The notes: generated by a model not told the origin, from the letters alone. DNA of 60,416 nucleotides from JAZDFP01 sp043801445 (GCA_043801445.1 JAZDMB010000061.1:1-60416); one strand, 5' to 3'; counted from the first letter of the stretch, positions 33,136-42,813 are shown. Program-made: numbers and translations.

Positions 33136-34716
33136 TTACAGTGTAAAATGCTTTTTAGCCGCTAATTTCATAGTTACACTACGAGCTTCAATGAGGCTCG
33201 TCCCGTCAGAGACAGATTTAATCCGTGCCCTTGGCTTTGGAATCTCCTGTATTTTCCTGATAATAGCTGATGTAGAAATATCCGGTATCAACGGCACGCG
33301 AACAACTTTACCGCCGTATTTCTTGATAACATCAGCCCCGACAATATTATCCTTTGCCCAGTCTGCGCCCTTGATTAAAACATCGGGCCTGATTTTCCTA
33401 ATAAGTTCCAACGGGGTCGATTCATCAAAAATCACGATGTAATCAATTGAAGAAAAAGAAGATAATATTAAAGCGCGATTATGCTGGTCAATAATGGGTC
33501 TATGAAGTCCTTTAATCCTGTGCACGGATTTGTCTGAATTCAAGCCGACAACCAGAACATCACCCTGAGAACGGGCGAATTCCAATGTCTTGATATGTCC
33601 CTGATGTATCAGGTCAAAACAACCATTGGTAAATACAATCTTTTGTTTGTTGGATTTCCGTGCGTCTAAAGCTTTAAGTAATTGACTGAGAGTTTTAAGT
33701 TTATCCTGGGTGGGAACAAGATTATGATGCTGGATGATTTCATCCCTGGTAACGGTTGACGTGCCGACCTTGCTGACGACGACACCGGCGGCTAAATTAG
33801 CCAGATGAAGCGCCTGTTGATAGGATAATTTAGAGGCAAAAGCAATACCCAATGCGGCTAAGACCGTATCGCCTGCGCCGGTTACATCATAAACATCGCG
33901 ATGCCGGGCCGGGTCGTAAGCCGATACGCCATTCCTATCAAGCAAATAAAGCCCTTTAGGTCCCAGCGTGATAATCACAAATTCCAGGTTATATTTCTTG
34001 AGCATCTGCCGGGCAGCGATTTTGTAAGAATCCTGGTTATCCGTAATTCCTATGCCGGTGGCATCCTCGGTTTCAGAACGGTTCGGAGCAAGAACAGTCG
34101 CCCCATGATATTTCCTGAAATCAGTGCCTTTGGGACCGATTAAAACCTTCTTTTTGTGCCGGCGGCATAATAAAATAATTTTCGATAGCAGGGTTTTTGT
34201 CAGGATGCCTTTATTGTAATCGGACAGGATAACGACATCTACAGATTTAATATTATCCAGAAAAGACTGCATTAATTTTCTTTCAGTCATCGATTGGATA
34301 AAATATTCATCATTCGGCATCTCCCTATCGACTCTCAGCATTTGCTGGTCATGGGCAACCATTCTTTCTTTTATCGGAGTAGTCCGGTTTTTATCGATTA
34401 TAATGCCTCTATAATCAAGGCTATGTTTACCCCATTTCTTTTTGACACCTTTAAAGAGATGTAATATTTCCTTGCTGGCTGAATCGGTGCCGATAATACC
34501 CAAAATAGTTACTTTAGCACCCAAGGTAACAAGATTATAAGCTACATTGGCTGCACCGCCCAGCCGATTATCTTTTTCATCTATGACTTTTAAGACTTGA
34601 ATAGGTGCTTCCGGAGATATGCGTTCTACATTACCCCGAATATAACGGTCCAGGATAAAATCACCTAAAACCAATACCTTCGGGGATGATAATCTATTTA
34701 TTAAATCAGCATCCAT
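33136..34716 (-). CDS. hldE: Bifunctional heptose-7-phosphate kinase / heptose-1-phosphate adenylyltransferase
   Basis: Makes ADP-heptose for the LPS inner core. Residues about 1-320 form a PfkB-type kinase (VLVLGDFILDRYIRGNVERI, SPEAPIQVLKV, DVTGAGDTVLAALGIAFA with catalytic Asp). Residues about 355-485 form the nucleotidyltransferase (VFTNGCFDLIHQGHIKTLEF with the HxGH motif, GLNSDKSVHRIKG and LIKGADW). At 526 residues it is longer than usual; the last 30 or so residues (SVSDGTSLIEARS) read through a palindrome-bearing segment near 33190-33230. The presence of hldE supports a diderm envelope. No Shine-Dalgarno is visible. Confidence 0.9.
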   Translation of the reverse strand: MDADLINRLSSPKVLVLGDFILDRYIRGNVERISPEAPIQVLKVIDEKDNRLGGAANVAYNLVTLGAKVTILGIIGTDSASKEILHLFKGVKKKWGKHSLDYRGIIIDKNRTTPIKERMVAHDQQMLRVDREMPNDEYFIQSMTERKLMQSFLDNIKSVDVVILSDYNKGILTKTLLSKIILLCRRHKKKVLIGPKGTDFRKYHGATVLAPNRSETEDATGIGITDNQDSYKIAARQMLKKYNLEFVIITLGPKGLYLLDRNGVSAYDPARHRDVYDVTGAGDTVLAALGIAFASKLSYQQALHLANLAAGVVVSKVGTSTVTRDEIIQHHNLVPTQDKLKTLSQLLKALDARKSNKQKIVFTNGCFDLIHQGHIKTLEFARSQGDVLVVGLNSDKSVHRIKGLHRPIIDQHNRALILSSFSSIDYIVIFDESTPLELIRKIRPDVLIKGADWAKDNIVGADVIKKYGGKVVRVPLIPDISTSAIIRKIQEIPKPRARIKSVSDGTSLIEARSVTMKLAAKKHFTL

Positions 34717-34814
34717 AAATTTTATTTATACCAATTATGTAATTTGTGTCAACCTTTTCTTCCAGTTTGATATTTAATATTTGATTTTTGATATTCTTAA
34801 TGTAAGATATTCCC

Positions 34815-35660
34815 ATGAAAAATATATTTATTGTCATCGGAACTAAGAACAGCCATAAAATCAAAGAGATATTGGCTATCTGGCGAGAATTCAACAGGCA
34901 CGCCCCGCCCGTTCCGGGTTCTCCGCCTGACCTTTCCCGTCGGGCAGGTCGCTCAGAGAAAACCCGTTTACCCCCCGCGGGGGGTCAAGGGTTCGTGGAG
35001 TCGGGATACCTCCGGGACTCTCTGCGGGGAAAGAATACCCCCATAATCAGGTTTCTTCCGTTAAGTTCGTTTCCTGATATACCGGCAGTAAAAGAAGACG
35101 GGCGGACATATTCAGAAAATGCGGCTAAAAAAGCACTTATCTGGGCGAAAAATACCGGTTATCCGACTTTAGCAGAAGACTCAGGCATAGAGGTAAAGGC
35201 ATTAAAGTGGCAACCCGGCCGTTATTCAGCCCGATATGCTTCCCTGCCTGATAGTAAAACAGACCGAAATAAAATCAGAAATGCACTTTATAAGAATAAT
35301 AACCAGAAATTATTGGATAAACTCCATAAATTATCTATGTCTAAAAGAACTGCCCGATATAGATGTTCTGCCGTGCTTGCTTCACCGCAAGGTAAAATCA
35401 TTGCCAAATCAGAAGGAATCTGCCGGGGCAAAATCGCCTTCAAACCTACGGGAAAAAATGGCTTTGGATATGACCCTATATTTATGCCATGTCGTAAAAC
35501 TGCTGATTGCAATCAATTAACCTTTGGACAGCTGCCGACAAAGTTAAAACACTCAATCGGCCATCGGGGCAAAGCCTTACGAAAGATATTTAAAAAATTA
35601 CCTCAAATTATTGACACTTTACAGAAGAAACCATATATTATCAAAGCAACAATTGAATAA
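34815..35660 (+). CDS. rdgB: XTP/dITP pyrophosphatase with an in-frame inserted segment
   Basis: A Ham1/RdgB enzyme that removes non-canonical purine nucleoside triphosphates. Core features are IVIGTKNSHKIKEI (residues 5-18), YSENAAKKALIWAKNTGYPT, LAEDSGIEVKALKWQPGRYS with catalytic Asp, and ENGFGYDP-like GKNGFGYDPIFMP. At 281 residues it is much longer than the usual 200 or so. The excess is mainly residues about 27-77 (HAPPVPGSPPDLSRRAGRSE onward), encoded by a GC-rich composite palindrome that keeps the frame. It falls in the variable loop before the substrate-binding EDG segment, so activity may survive. guaB starts eight bases downstream. Confidence 0.85.
   Translation: MKNIFIVIGTKNSHKIKEILAIWREFNRHAPPVPGSPPDLSRRAGRSEKTRLPPAGGQGFVESGYLRDSLRGKNTPIIRFLPLSSFPDIPAVKEDGRTYSENAAKKALIWAKNTGYPTLAEDSGIEVKALKWQPGRYSARYASLPDSKTDRNKIRNALYKNNNQKLLDKLHKLSMSKRTARYRCSAVLASPQGKIIAKSEGICRGKIAFKPTGKNGFGYDPIFMPCRKTADCNQLTFGQLPTKLKHSIGHRGKALRKIFKKLPQIIDTLQKKPYIIKATIE
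34896..35045. repeat. In-frame composite palindromic element in rdgB
   Basis: Three palindromes in a row: CCGCCTGACC...CGGGCAGGTC (34923-34950) inside CGGGTTCTC...GAGAAAACCCG arms, the perfect ACCCCCCGCGGGGGGT (34970-34985), and GAGTCGGG...CCGGGACTC (about 34999-35021). Its base composition is far more GC-rich than the surrounding gene. The boundaries are estimated from where RdgB homology resumes. Confidence 0.8.
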
Positions 35661-35668
35661 TTATTTTT

Positions 35669-37129
35669 ATGCTTAATGCAAAAATCATTGGCGAAGGTTT
35701 CACCTTTGACGATATCCTCTTAGTACCCCAAAAATCCGATATCATCCCGATTGATGTTAATACTAAAACTATTTTTTCACGCCATATATCTCTTAATATT
35801 CCGATAGTTTCTTCGCCAATGGATACGGTTACTGAAGCTAATCTGGCTATTGCCTTAGCACAGGAAGGCGGCATCGGAATTATCCATCGCAATCTGAGCA
35901 TAGACGAACAAGTCCGTGAAGTTATAAAAGTTAAACGTTCTGCCAGCGGAATTATTTCCGACCCGGTTTGCCTTTCTCCGGATGAAAGCATCAAAACCGC
36001 AAAACAGATAATGGCTGATTATCACATTTCAGGTATTCCTATAGTTCTGGATAATAAAAAATTAGTCGGGATACTCACCATCCGCGACCTTCGATTCCAA
36101 AAATCAGACGATAAGAAAATCGCTGAAGTAATGACCAAAGACCGTTTAATAACCGCTTCCCCCGGCACAACATTAGAACAGGCAAAACAAATTCTCCATA
36201 AGAATAAAGTGGAGAAACTATTACTGGTTGATAAAGATTATCAGCTTAAAGGCTTAATTACGATTAAGGATATCAATAAAACATTGCAATTCCCCAATGC
36301 CTGCCGTGATAAAAGAGGCCGGCTCTGTGTTGGTGCCGCCGTTGGAGTCCATGACCTTGACAGAGTTAAACAACTTATTAAAGCTAACGTAGATGTGCTT
36401 GTCGTAGATACATCTCACGGCCATTCTGCTAATGTGATTAATAGCGTTAAAGCCATCAAAAAGCTTTACAAAATAGATGTGGTAGCCGGTAATGTCGCAA
36501 CTTCTGATGGTGCTCTTGATTTAATTAAAGCCGGGGCTGACGGCATTAAAATAGGTATAGGTCCTGGGTCGATCTGCACCACAAGAATCATTGCCGGTGC
36601 CGGCATACCACAAGCAACGGCGATTTATGATTGCGCAAAAGTTGCCTCAAAATATAAAGTTCCTGTTATCGCTGACGGCGGCATCAGACATTCAGGCGAT
36701 ATTACAAAAGCACTGGCATTGGGAGCACATTCAGTAATGATTGGAGGTTTATTCTCCGGCGCTAATGAAAGCCCCGGTGAAGTTTTCTTATTTAAAGGCA
36801 GACCCTATAAAATTTATCGCGGAATGGGTTCCGAGGGCGCTATGGTTAAAGGCAGTAAAGAACGATATGGCCAGGAATCAATTACAGAAAAATCCAAACT
36901 TGTGCCTGAAGGCGTTGAAGGAAAAATACCTGCACGCGGACCATTAAGCGATTTAATTTACCAATTAGTCGGCGGATTAAAAGCCGGAATGGGTTATTGC
37001 GGCGCCAAAGATATTGCCACACTTTACGCCAAATCAAAATTCATTAAGATATCACCTGCATCACTCAAGGAAAGTCATCCGCACGATATTACCATCACCA
37101 AAGAAGCTCCTAATTATTGGGTTGAGTAA
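35669..37129 (+). CDS. guaB: IMP dehydrogenase
   Basis: Oxidises IMP to XMP with NAD, the committed step of GMP synthesis. The 486-residue protein has the split TIM barrel with FTFDDILLVPQKSDI near the start, two CBS domains (about residues 93-205; SPDESIKTAKQIMADYHISG), the catalytic loop GIGPGSICTTRIIAG with the active Cys, and GGIRHSGDITKALALGA. Its length is typical. It follows rdgB by eight bases, so the purine-sanitising and purine-synthesis genes are likely one transcript. Confidence 0.95.
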   Translation: MLNAKIIGEGFTFDDILLVPQKSDIIPIDVNTKTIFSRHISLNIPIVSSPMDTVTEANLAIALAQEGGIGIIHRNLSIDEQVREVIKVKRSASGIISDPVCLSPDESIKTAKQIMADYHISGIPIVLDNKKLVGILTIRDLRFQKSDDKKIAEVMTKDRLITASPGTTLEQAKQILHKNKVEKLLLVDKDYQLKGLITIKDINKTLQFPNACRDKRGRLCVGAAVGVHDLDRVKQLIKANVDVLVVDTSHGHSANVINSVKAIKKLYKIDVVAGNVATSDGALDLIKAGADGIKIGIGPGSICTTRIIAGAGIPQATAIYDCAKVASKYKVPVIADGGIRHSGDITKALALGAHSVMIGGLFSGANESPGEVFLFKGRPYKIYRGMGSEGAMVKGSKERYGQESITEKSKLVPEGVEGKIPARGPLSDLIYQLVGGLKAGMGYCGAKDIATLYAKSKFIKISPASLKESHPHDITITKEAPNYWVE

Positions 37130-37412
37130 TTCAATAAAACACGAATAAAACTCCCTTACAGGCGTGGAATCAGTCCCCCCCATTAGTATTATTTGAAATC
37201 CGTCATATCAAATTTAATAATGGGACGCAGATGAATACAGAACCATACGGGCTACGCCGATTTACAAGGATTTGCCTTTATTTTGTAATAACTAAATGAA
37301 GAACAATACCGGAGTGCTTAGTCCTAAAGTAATTCCCTGCCCACAAACTTCTTATATTATCAGCGTTAATCTGCTAAAATCAGTGTCCTATTTGGCGGAT
37401 ACGGAATTATTC
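37130..37412. repeat. Intergenic region with one copy of a 48-bp dispersed repeat
   Basis: Bases 37197-37244 (AATCCGTCATATCAAATTTA onward) match 42937-42984 with only four differences. There is no gene. Confidence 0.75.
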
Positions 37413-38351
37413 TTAATCCGGTATGCTATCCTTATTCTTTAACCACCATTCTTCCCAATCTTTTTGGCAGTCTCTGCGCATATCACGGCTTAACATCTGA
37501 GTTACCTTTTGAGTGTCATCGCGGTTTCGCTTAGTTATTTTAATAAGTATTTCATATGCGTACATTGAAGCCCATTCATCTTCACCGCCGATAATTTCAA
37601 TCAGAACCGGTATTGCCTTTTTCTTTTGGGCTGTAATTTTTCCGATGGTTGTTTTCTGTTCATCGTCTTTTTGATTGCGCATATCCTTTACCAAAGGTGC
37701 AACCTCTGTTTTTACTGTCTCATCGATTTCTAATTTGGATTTTGATGGCTTTGTTTCTTTCGGTGGTTTCTTTTCTTCTACTTTTTTCGGCTCAGGTTCA
37801 GGTGTTTTTTCAGTCTCTTTAATCTCTTTATGAGTTTCCTTGTCGGACTCAGAAAATTTATCGCTCTCTTTCTCTGCTGCTTTTTTATTCGCTTCTTCAA
37901 GCATCTTTTGTTCTTCTGATTCACCACCGGAACTAAGCGCTATAATAATTATTATCAGTAATACAACACCTCCGATGATGCCGACAATCATCCAGGTTTT
38001 ATTCTTCTTTTTCTTATCTCCATCTTCTGATGGGTCTGTTCCTTGTTGCCTTGTAAATTTACCGGCAGTAACACCTCTTTTTAAAGCAGATGGCCTTATT
38101 AATGCTGATTGACGAGTCACTGTCGAAGGCTTTCTTGTTGGAGGCTGTGGCATCACTGAAGTCGGCCGTTTTGTGGCTTGAGGAGCTTCTATGCTTGTAA
38201 TAACATCTGTAGGTGCATCTTCTCGTACCTGAACTACATTTATCGTTCCACATTTACTGCATTTAAATTTGGTGCCTGCTTGTAATTTAGTTACATTGTA
38301 TTTAGCCTGACATGATGAACAAGATAAAATAATATTCTCTTGATTAAACAT
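37413..38351 (-). CDS. Zinc-ribbon membrane protein with a charged linker and C-terminal HEAT-like region
   Basis: A 312-residue protein. The N-terminus has an MJ0042-like zinc ribbon (LSCSSCQAKYNVTKL, then FKCSKCGTINVV). A Pro/Thr/Arg-rich segment and one transmembrane helix follow (about residues 120-142, WMIVGIIGGVVLLIIIIIAL). After it comes a long Lys/Glu-rich, probably extended stretch (about 148-225) and a small helical domain (IPVLIEIIGGEDEWASMYAY). AGGAG precedes the ATG. Such one-helix zinc-ribbon proteins are common in Planctomycetota. Its function is unknown. Confidence 0.7.
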   Translation of the reverse strand: MFNQENIILSCSSCQAKYNVTKLQAGTKFKCSKCGTINVVQVREDAPTDVITSIEAPQATKRPTSVMPQPPTRKPSTVTRQSALIRPSALKRGVTAGKFTRQQGTDPSEDGDKKKKNKTWMIVGIIGGVVLLIIIIIALSSGGESEEQKMLEEANKKAAEKESDKFSESDKETHKEIKETEKTPEPEPKKVEEKKPPKETKPSKSKLEIDETVKTEVAPLVKDMRNQKDDEQKTTIGKITAQKKKAIPVLIEIIGGEDEWASMYAYEILIKITKRNRDDTQKVTQMLSRDMRRDCQKDWEEWWLKNKDSIPD

Positions 38352-38894
38352 ATAAATTCACTCCTATCTTATTACCTATATCTTTAAGACATAGCAAATA
38401 TCTCTGCTAAACGTACCTGTAAAACATCGGCTGATACCAATATCGTTTTCTCCACTTCTCGCCAAAACATAAACTCGACGATATTTTCTTTAAAACTCAA
38501 CCGTACCACTACACCCTACTTTTATCATTCAAAAACACAAGAAAAATCAGATAATTTCATTAGAATACCCCTGTATTCTCTGCGACCTCCCTAACCTACT
38601 TATGCTAAAGAAGCTTCGCACGAACAGGTTTACACCAACAATAGAAAATAACTTATTCTTAATGCTAATAACTCCCTCGGTAATAATCTTTTGTCAATCC
38701 GTAAAATCTGCTTACCAAGTTAAAGATGGTTGGTATATTAACAATGAAATTACTTGACTCTGTCTATTTTTAGTGTAAACTATTCTCGGAAGTAAGAAAA
38801 GAAGAGACAGTTAGTTTTAATATAGCAATATGGCGCCTGCCTGCCGCAGGCAGGGATTTTAGTCAAATAATCTAAACTTACAGAAAACATAACT
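38352..38894. other. 543-bp upstream region of the FHA-peptidase gene
   Basis: AT-rich, with no gene seen. It contains a candidate promoter (listed separately) and the palindrome CCTGCCTGCCGCAGGCAGG at about 38835-38853 in the putative leader. Confidence 0.5.
38754..38781 (+). promoter_or_regulatory. Candidate sigma70 promoter
   Basis: TTGACT (38754-38759), 16-bp spacer, TAAACT (38776-38781), 114 bases before the FHA-peptidase start. The match is moderate; the AT-rich context raises the chance of coincidence. Confidence 0.45.
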
Positions 38895-41699
38895 ATGGAA
38901 CTTCAATTACATATTAAATCAGCCTTACCTGATTCTTCCAGTAAAGAAACGTATTTTGAAATCACGTCTTTTTTTAGTCAAGTCGCAAGCGACATAGAAT
39001 CTCCAAAATTCTGGATAGGACGAAAGCGTGATTGCCAAATAAGAATTTTCGATAGCAAAATCTCCCGCCACCATTGCTATATAGAAAAAAACCCTGAGGG
39101 CAACCTAAAATTAGTTGATAATAACAGCCATAACGGTTGTTTTGTCAATGGGATTAAAGAATTAGAAATAATCCTTAAGGAAGGGGATAGTATCATTATC
39201 GGCGGTCTTTATGAAATTGCCCTAAAGAAAAAAGAAGTCCTTTCAGATATCCCGATTCGGCTGCATATTAAATCAGCCTTGCCGGATTCTTCCAGTGAAG
39301 AAAAGTATTTTGAAATCACGTCTTTTTTTAGTCAAGCTGCAGGCGATATAGAATCTCCAAAATTCTGGATAGGGCGAAAGAGTGATTGCCAGATAAGAAT
39401 TGCCGACAGTAAAATCTCTCGCCATCATTGCTATATAGAAAAAACTCCTGAAGGCAACTTCAAACTGATTGATAATAATAGCAGTAACGGTTGCTTTGTT
39501 AATGGTATTGAAATATCCCAAACAATCCTTCTTAATGAAGGGGATAATATTAGTATCGGCCCCGGCCTTTATGAGATGGTCCTGAAAAAGAAAGAAGCCG
39601 TTGCGGATATCCCAGAACGTGAAATGCCATTACCTCATTTGCACACAGAAGATGATGGTTATTCAACACAAAAACTATTTATACGGTCTATACGTGAAAT
39701 GCCATCCATAGCAGAAGGCCATAGCAGAAAAAAACAAGTATTAGTTGCATCTTTTATTATAATTATAATCACTGTCCTTGTTTTTTTAATAATTCCATTT
39801 AAACCGAAAGACAATACCAATGATTATACAAAGAACACGATCGATATCTCATTCACCAATGAACCAATAACTTCGACCGAACCTGCCGTATCTTCTTTAC
39901 CGCAGGTAAATACTTCTGATTCTGTAACATCGGTCTCCAAGACTAATCTAACCCCCAAACCACCGACGTCAGCTGATTTAATACGTCAGACTGTAGAAGG
40001 ATTTGAAAAGCAACAACAAGCGCTAAAAGCGCAGAAAGAAAAAGAAGAAGCGGCACGCCAAGCAAAACTCCAGACAGAACGACAGGCGGAACTGGAAAAA
40101 CAAGTCATTCTCATACGCCAGCAAGAAGAACTACAATGGCTGGCTAAAGAAAAACTACGCTGGAACGAACATAAAACTAAAGTCGCTTCCATAATTACAC
40201 AATATCAATATGTCAATGCAATAAAATCGCTTAACGATTTTCTAAAAGAAGTAAAAACTGAAGATACAAAAAAAGAAATAAATGGTTATATAGAAGACAT
40301 CCAAGGAGAATATTTGCTTTTCAAGAATATGATAGGCAATTTAACAGACGGCACATCTCGCAAAAAGGTTGTCATAGCCAACCGCACTATTTGGATAACA
40401 AAAGCAAACGAGACGGAACTTGAAGGTACAATTGCCGAACTGAATAATAGTGTTTATACACGGCAGTGGCCGGATATCCCTCCGGAAACAATTTTAGGCT
40501 TATTCTCTTCAGACCTTTCTAAATTAGATCATTTCTATTTAGCAGTTTTCTGTTATAATCACAATCTCGCAATCAAAGGCGAGCAGATACTAATTTTTTG
40601 CCTAATAAAATACACTGATACCAAACCTCTGATTGATAGATTCTTATCATGCTATAAAAATATCCCTATCCCTGATGGTGGTTTTACTGAATATCAATCT
40701 CAAATAGTTACGGCTGAAGAAAAATCGTATCTGGAAAAAGGTTATGTTAAACATCAGGGTACATGGATGCCCTATGAAGAAATGATGACTCAAAAGGGGT
40801 TTGTTCAATTTGAGAATAAATGGGTAACACTTGAGGAAAAAGTGCTGTTAGAGGAACGACTAAAGAATTTAACCGCACTCCAAAAACTTTTAGCACCCAT
40901 GGGTATCATTGATAAATACGGCGCAGACAAAGAAAAGCTTCCTTGGGATGAAGCACGGGTCAAAGAAACCGACAATTATATTATTAAAACGAATATATCT
41001 CAAACGGCGCTCGATGACCTTTGTTATTTAATGGAATGTTTGTATTTTGATATGAAGAAAACATTTAGACACTCGGGCGACCTCGGTAAGAAACTTAATG
41101 TTTATGTGTTTAAGAATGGGAAAGAATATTATGCCAATGGTGGTCCGAGAGGGTCACTTGGAGTTTATATGTCCAGAGGTGAAGGCAAACAGATAATGAC
41201 ATTTTATCAACCGGTAGGCGGTGTTACCGGTATAACTACTACTTCCGTATTATTACACGAAGGTACCCATCAATTTGTTCGCATCGTCTGTAATGATGAG
41301 GTGCCAATATGGATTAATGAAGGGTTAGCCACCTATTATGAATCCAGTAAATTTGAGGGCATTTCCCTTAAAACTAATATTTTAAATCGGGAGAGATTAG
41401 AAAATATTCGACCCCTTATTGTTGAAAAAAAAGTTGCCCCCCTTACAGACTTTATAAATATCCGGCAATCTGCTTTTACGGTTAATGACTATGCTCATGC
41501 CTGGAGTCTTGTTTACTTCTTTATGAATTATAATAACAGTCAATATGCTGATGAATTAGAAACATATTTTGCGAAAATAAAAACAGAAGGATTTAAAAAC
41601 GACGCACAACATCAACAACTATTTGAGGATACCTTTAAGGTAAAACTTGAGGTTTTAGAAAAACAATGGGGAGATTATGTCCTCAAAAAATTAAAATAA
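38895..41699 (+). CDS. Tandem-FHA membrane protein with a DUF1570-like metallopeptidase domain
   Basis: A 934-residue protein. Two nearly identical FHA domains (about residues 30-115 and 150-235; FWIGRKRDCQIRIFDSKISR, then HHCYIEKNPEG and NGCFVNGI) bind phosphothreonine and would face the cytoplasm. A transmembrane helix (VLVASFIIIIITVLVFLIIP, about 283-302) and a Gln/Glu/Lys coiled coil (about 365-430) follow. The C-terminal domain has LLHEGTHQFVRI with HExxH at 788-792, then IWINEGLATYYES, the signature of a gluzincin-type DUF1570-like peptidase. This couples intracellular phospho-recognition to an extracytoplasmic protease. The substrate is unknown. Confidence 0.8.
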   Translation: MELQLHIKSALPDSSSKETYFEITSFFSQVASDIESPKFWIGRKRDCQIRIFDSKISRHHCYIEKNPEGNLKLVDNNSHNGCFVNGIKELEIILKEGDSIIIGGLYEIALKKKEVLSDIPIRLHIKSALPDSSSEEKYFEITSFFSQAAGDIESPKFWIGRKSDCQIRIADSKISRHHCYIEKTPEGNFKLIDNNSSNGCFVNGIEISQTILLNEGDNISIGPGLYEMVLKKKEAVADIPEREMPLPHLHTEDDGYSTQKLFIRSIREMPSIAEGHSRKKQVLVASFIIIIITVLVFLIIPFKPKDNTNDYTKNTIDISFTNEPITSTEPAVSSLPQVNTSDSVTSVSKTNLTPKPPTSADLIRQTVEGFEKQQQALKAQKEKEEAARQAKLQTERQAELEKQVILIRQQEELQWLAKEKLRWNEHKTKVASIITQYQYVNAIKSLNDFLKEVKTEDTKKEINGYIEDIQGEYLLFKNMIGNLTDGTSRKKVVIANRTIWITKANETELEGTIAELNNSVYTRQWPDIPPETILGLFSSDLSKLDHFYLAVFCYNHNLAIKGEQILIFCLIKYTDTKPLIDRFLSCYKNIPIPDGGFTEYQSQIVTAEEKSYLEKGYVKHQGTWMPYEEMMTQKGFVQFENKWVTLEEKVLLEERLKNLTALQKLLAPMGIIDKYGADKEKLPWDEARVKETDNYIIKTNISQTALDDLCYLMECLYFDMKKTFRHSGDLGKKLNVYVFKNGKEYYANGGPRGSLGVYMSRGEGKQIMTFYQPVGGVTGITTTSVLLHEGTHQFVRIVCNDEVPIWINEGLATYYESSKFEGISLKTNILNRERLENIRPLIVEKKVAPLTDFINIRQSAFTVNDYAHAWSLVYFFMNYNNSQYADELETYFAKIKTEGFKNDAQHQQLFEDTFKVKLEVLEKQWGDYVLKKLK

Positions 41700-41787
41700 G
41701 ACAATCCGAATTAGTATATAGTTGTAGTATGTAGTATTTGCTCCATACTTTATACTTCATACTTATCTATATTGATACTTTCCTATA

Positions 41788-42813
41788 CTAAAAATTAACC
41801 TTGCGTAAGAATTCGGCGCTCTTTTCTGGCAGGGCAACATTAATAAACATCCCCGAACCAAGTTCAAACCCGGCAGTCTGGCTGACGCGCGGGATTAAAC
41901 TCATATACCAATGAAAATAATCGCTTTCTTTATCGGTAACCGGCGTTGATCGGATGGAATAATTAAAATCAGGATTATCTAATCCATAATAAAATTTAGC
42001 CAGTGTTAGCTTTAAGCATTTCGCTAAATCCTTTATTTCATCCTCGTTAATCGCCGTAAAGGATGCAATATGTCTTCGCGGGAAAATCCAGACGTGGAAA
42101 GGAGACAAAGCAGCATAAGGAATAAGCGCAACAAAACTATTCGTTTCCAGGACAATCCTTTCCTTTGCTATCAACTCCTCTTCCAATGTCTCACAAAAAA
42201 TACATTTACCCGTATCATCAAAATAACGCACTGCCTGTTCCATACGGTTCCTTACTTGCGGAGGCACGATTGGGGTGGCAATAAGTTGTGAATGCGGATG
42301 TTCCAGTGACGTGCCGGCTGATGGCCCGTGATTTTTGAAGATAGTTATTGATTCAATACGTTTATCTTCCTGAACTGCCAAATAACGATTTTTATAAGTC
42401 CTGACAATATCAGTTACTTCTTCTTCAGTCAGCAGTGCCGTAATGGCATTGTGATGGGGATGCTCAATAATTACCTCGTGAATCCCGACGCCGCTCATTG
42501 AACGATAAATCCCGTTGATTTTCCTTATCTTTTCACCTTCAGGGGTAACTGCCGCAAATTTATTATAAACTACCCGAACCCGCCAACTTTTCTTGCCCGC
42601 CTGACCGGATGATAAGTCGGGCAGGTCACCGATACGGAATGTTTCAGGCGGCGTCTTATCTTCTTTACCCGGACAAAACGGACAATTCTCGTTATACTCA
42701 GGAATTATCTTTTTCTCCTTATTCTTGGGAACGAAATCCTCAGGCCGTTTAGCCCTCTCTGTAGCGATAATCACCCAGTCGCGAGAAATCAGATTCTGCC
42801 TTAATTCGGACAT
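41788..42813 (-). CDS. galT: Galactose-1-phosphate uridylyltransferase
   Basis: A 341-residue GalT of the HIT superfamily that exchanges UMP between UDP-glucose and galactose-1-phosphate (Leloir pathway). Conserved blocks are CPFCPGKEDKTPPETF (zinc site), VRVVYNKFAAVTPEGE, EVIIEHPHHN and NHGPSAGTSLEHPHSQLIAT (nucleophile His in HPHSQ), with FHVWIFPRRH. Between RIG and KKSWRVRV it carries DLPDLSSGQAG, encoded by a palindromic element related to one in rdgB. AGGAGG precedes the ATG by six bases. No galK or galE is adjacent. Confidence 0.9.
   Translation of the reverse strand: MSELRQNLISRDWVIIATERAKRPEDFVPKNKEKKIIPEYNENCPFCPGKEDKTPPETFRIGDLPDLSSGQAGKKSWRVRVVYNKFAAVTPEGEKIRKINGIYRSMSGVGIHEVIIEHPHHNAITALLTEEEVTDIVRTYKNRYLAVQEDKRIESITIFKNHGPSAGTSLEHPHSQLIATPIVPPQVRNRMEQAVRYFDDTGKCIFCETLEEELIAKERIVLETNSFVALIPYAALSPFHVWIFPRRHIASFTAINEDEIKDLAKCLKLTLAKFYYGLDNPDFNYSIRSTPVTDKESDYFHWYMSLIPRVSQTAGFELGSGMFINVALPEKSAEFLRKVNF
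42596..42627. repeat. In-frame palindromic element in galT
   Basis: CCCGCCTGACCGGA, a ten-base spacer, then CGGGCAGG and TC. The 14-mer recurs as its complement at 6780-6793 and 43303-43316, and the two ends together match the rdgB core at 34923-34950. Confidence 0.85.
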
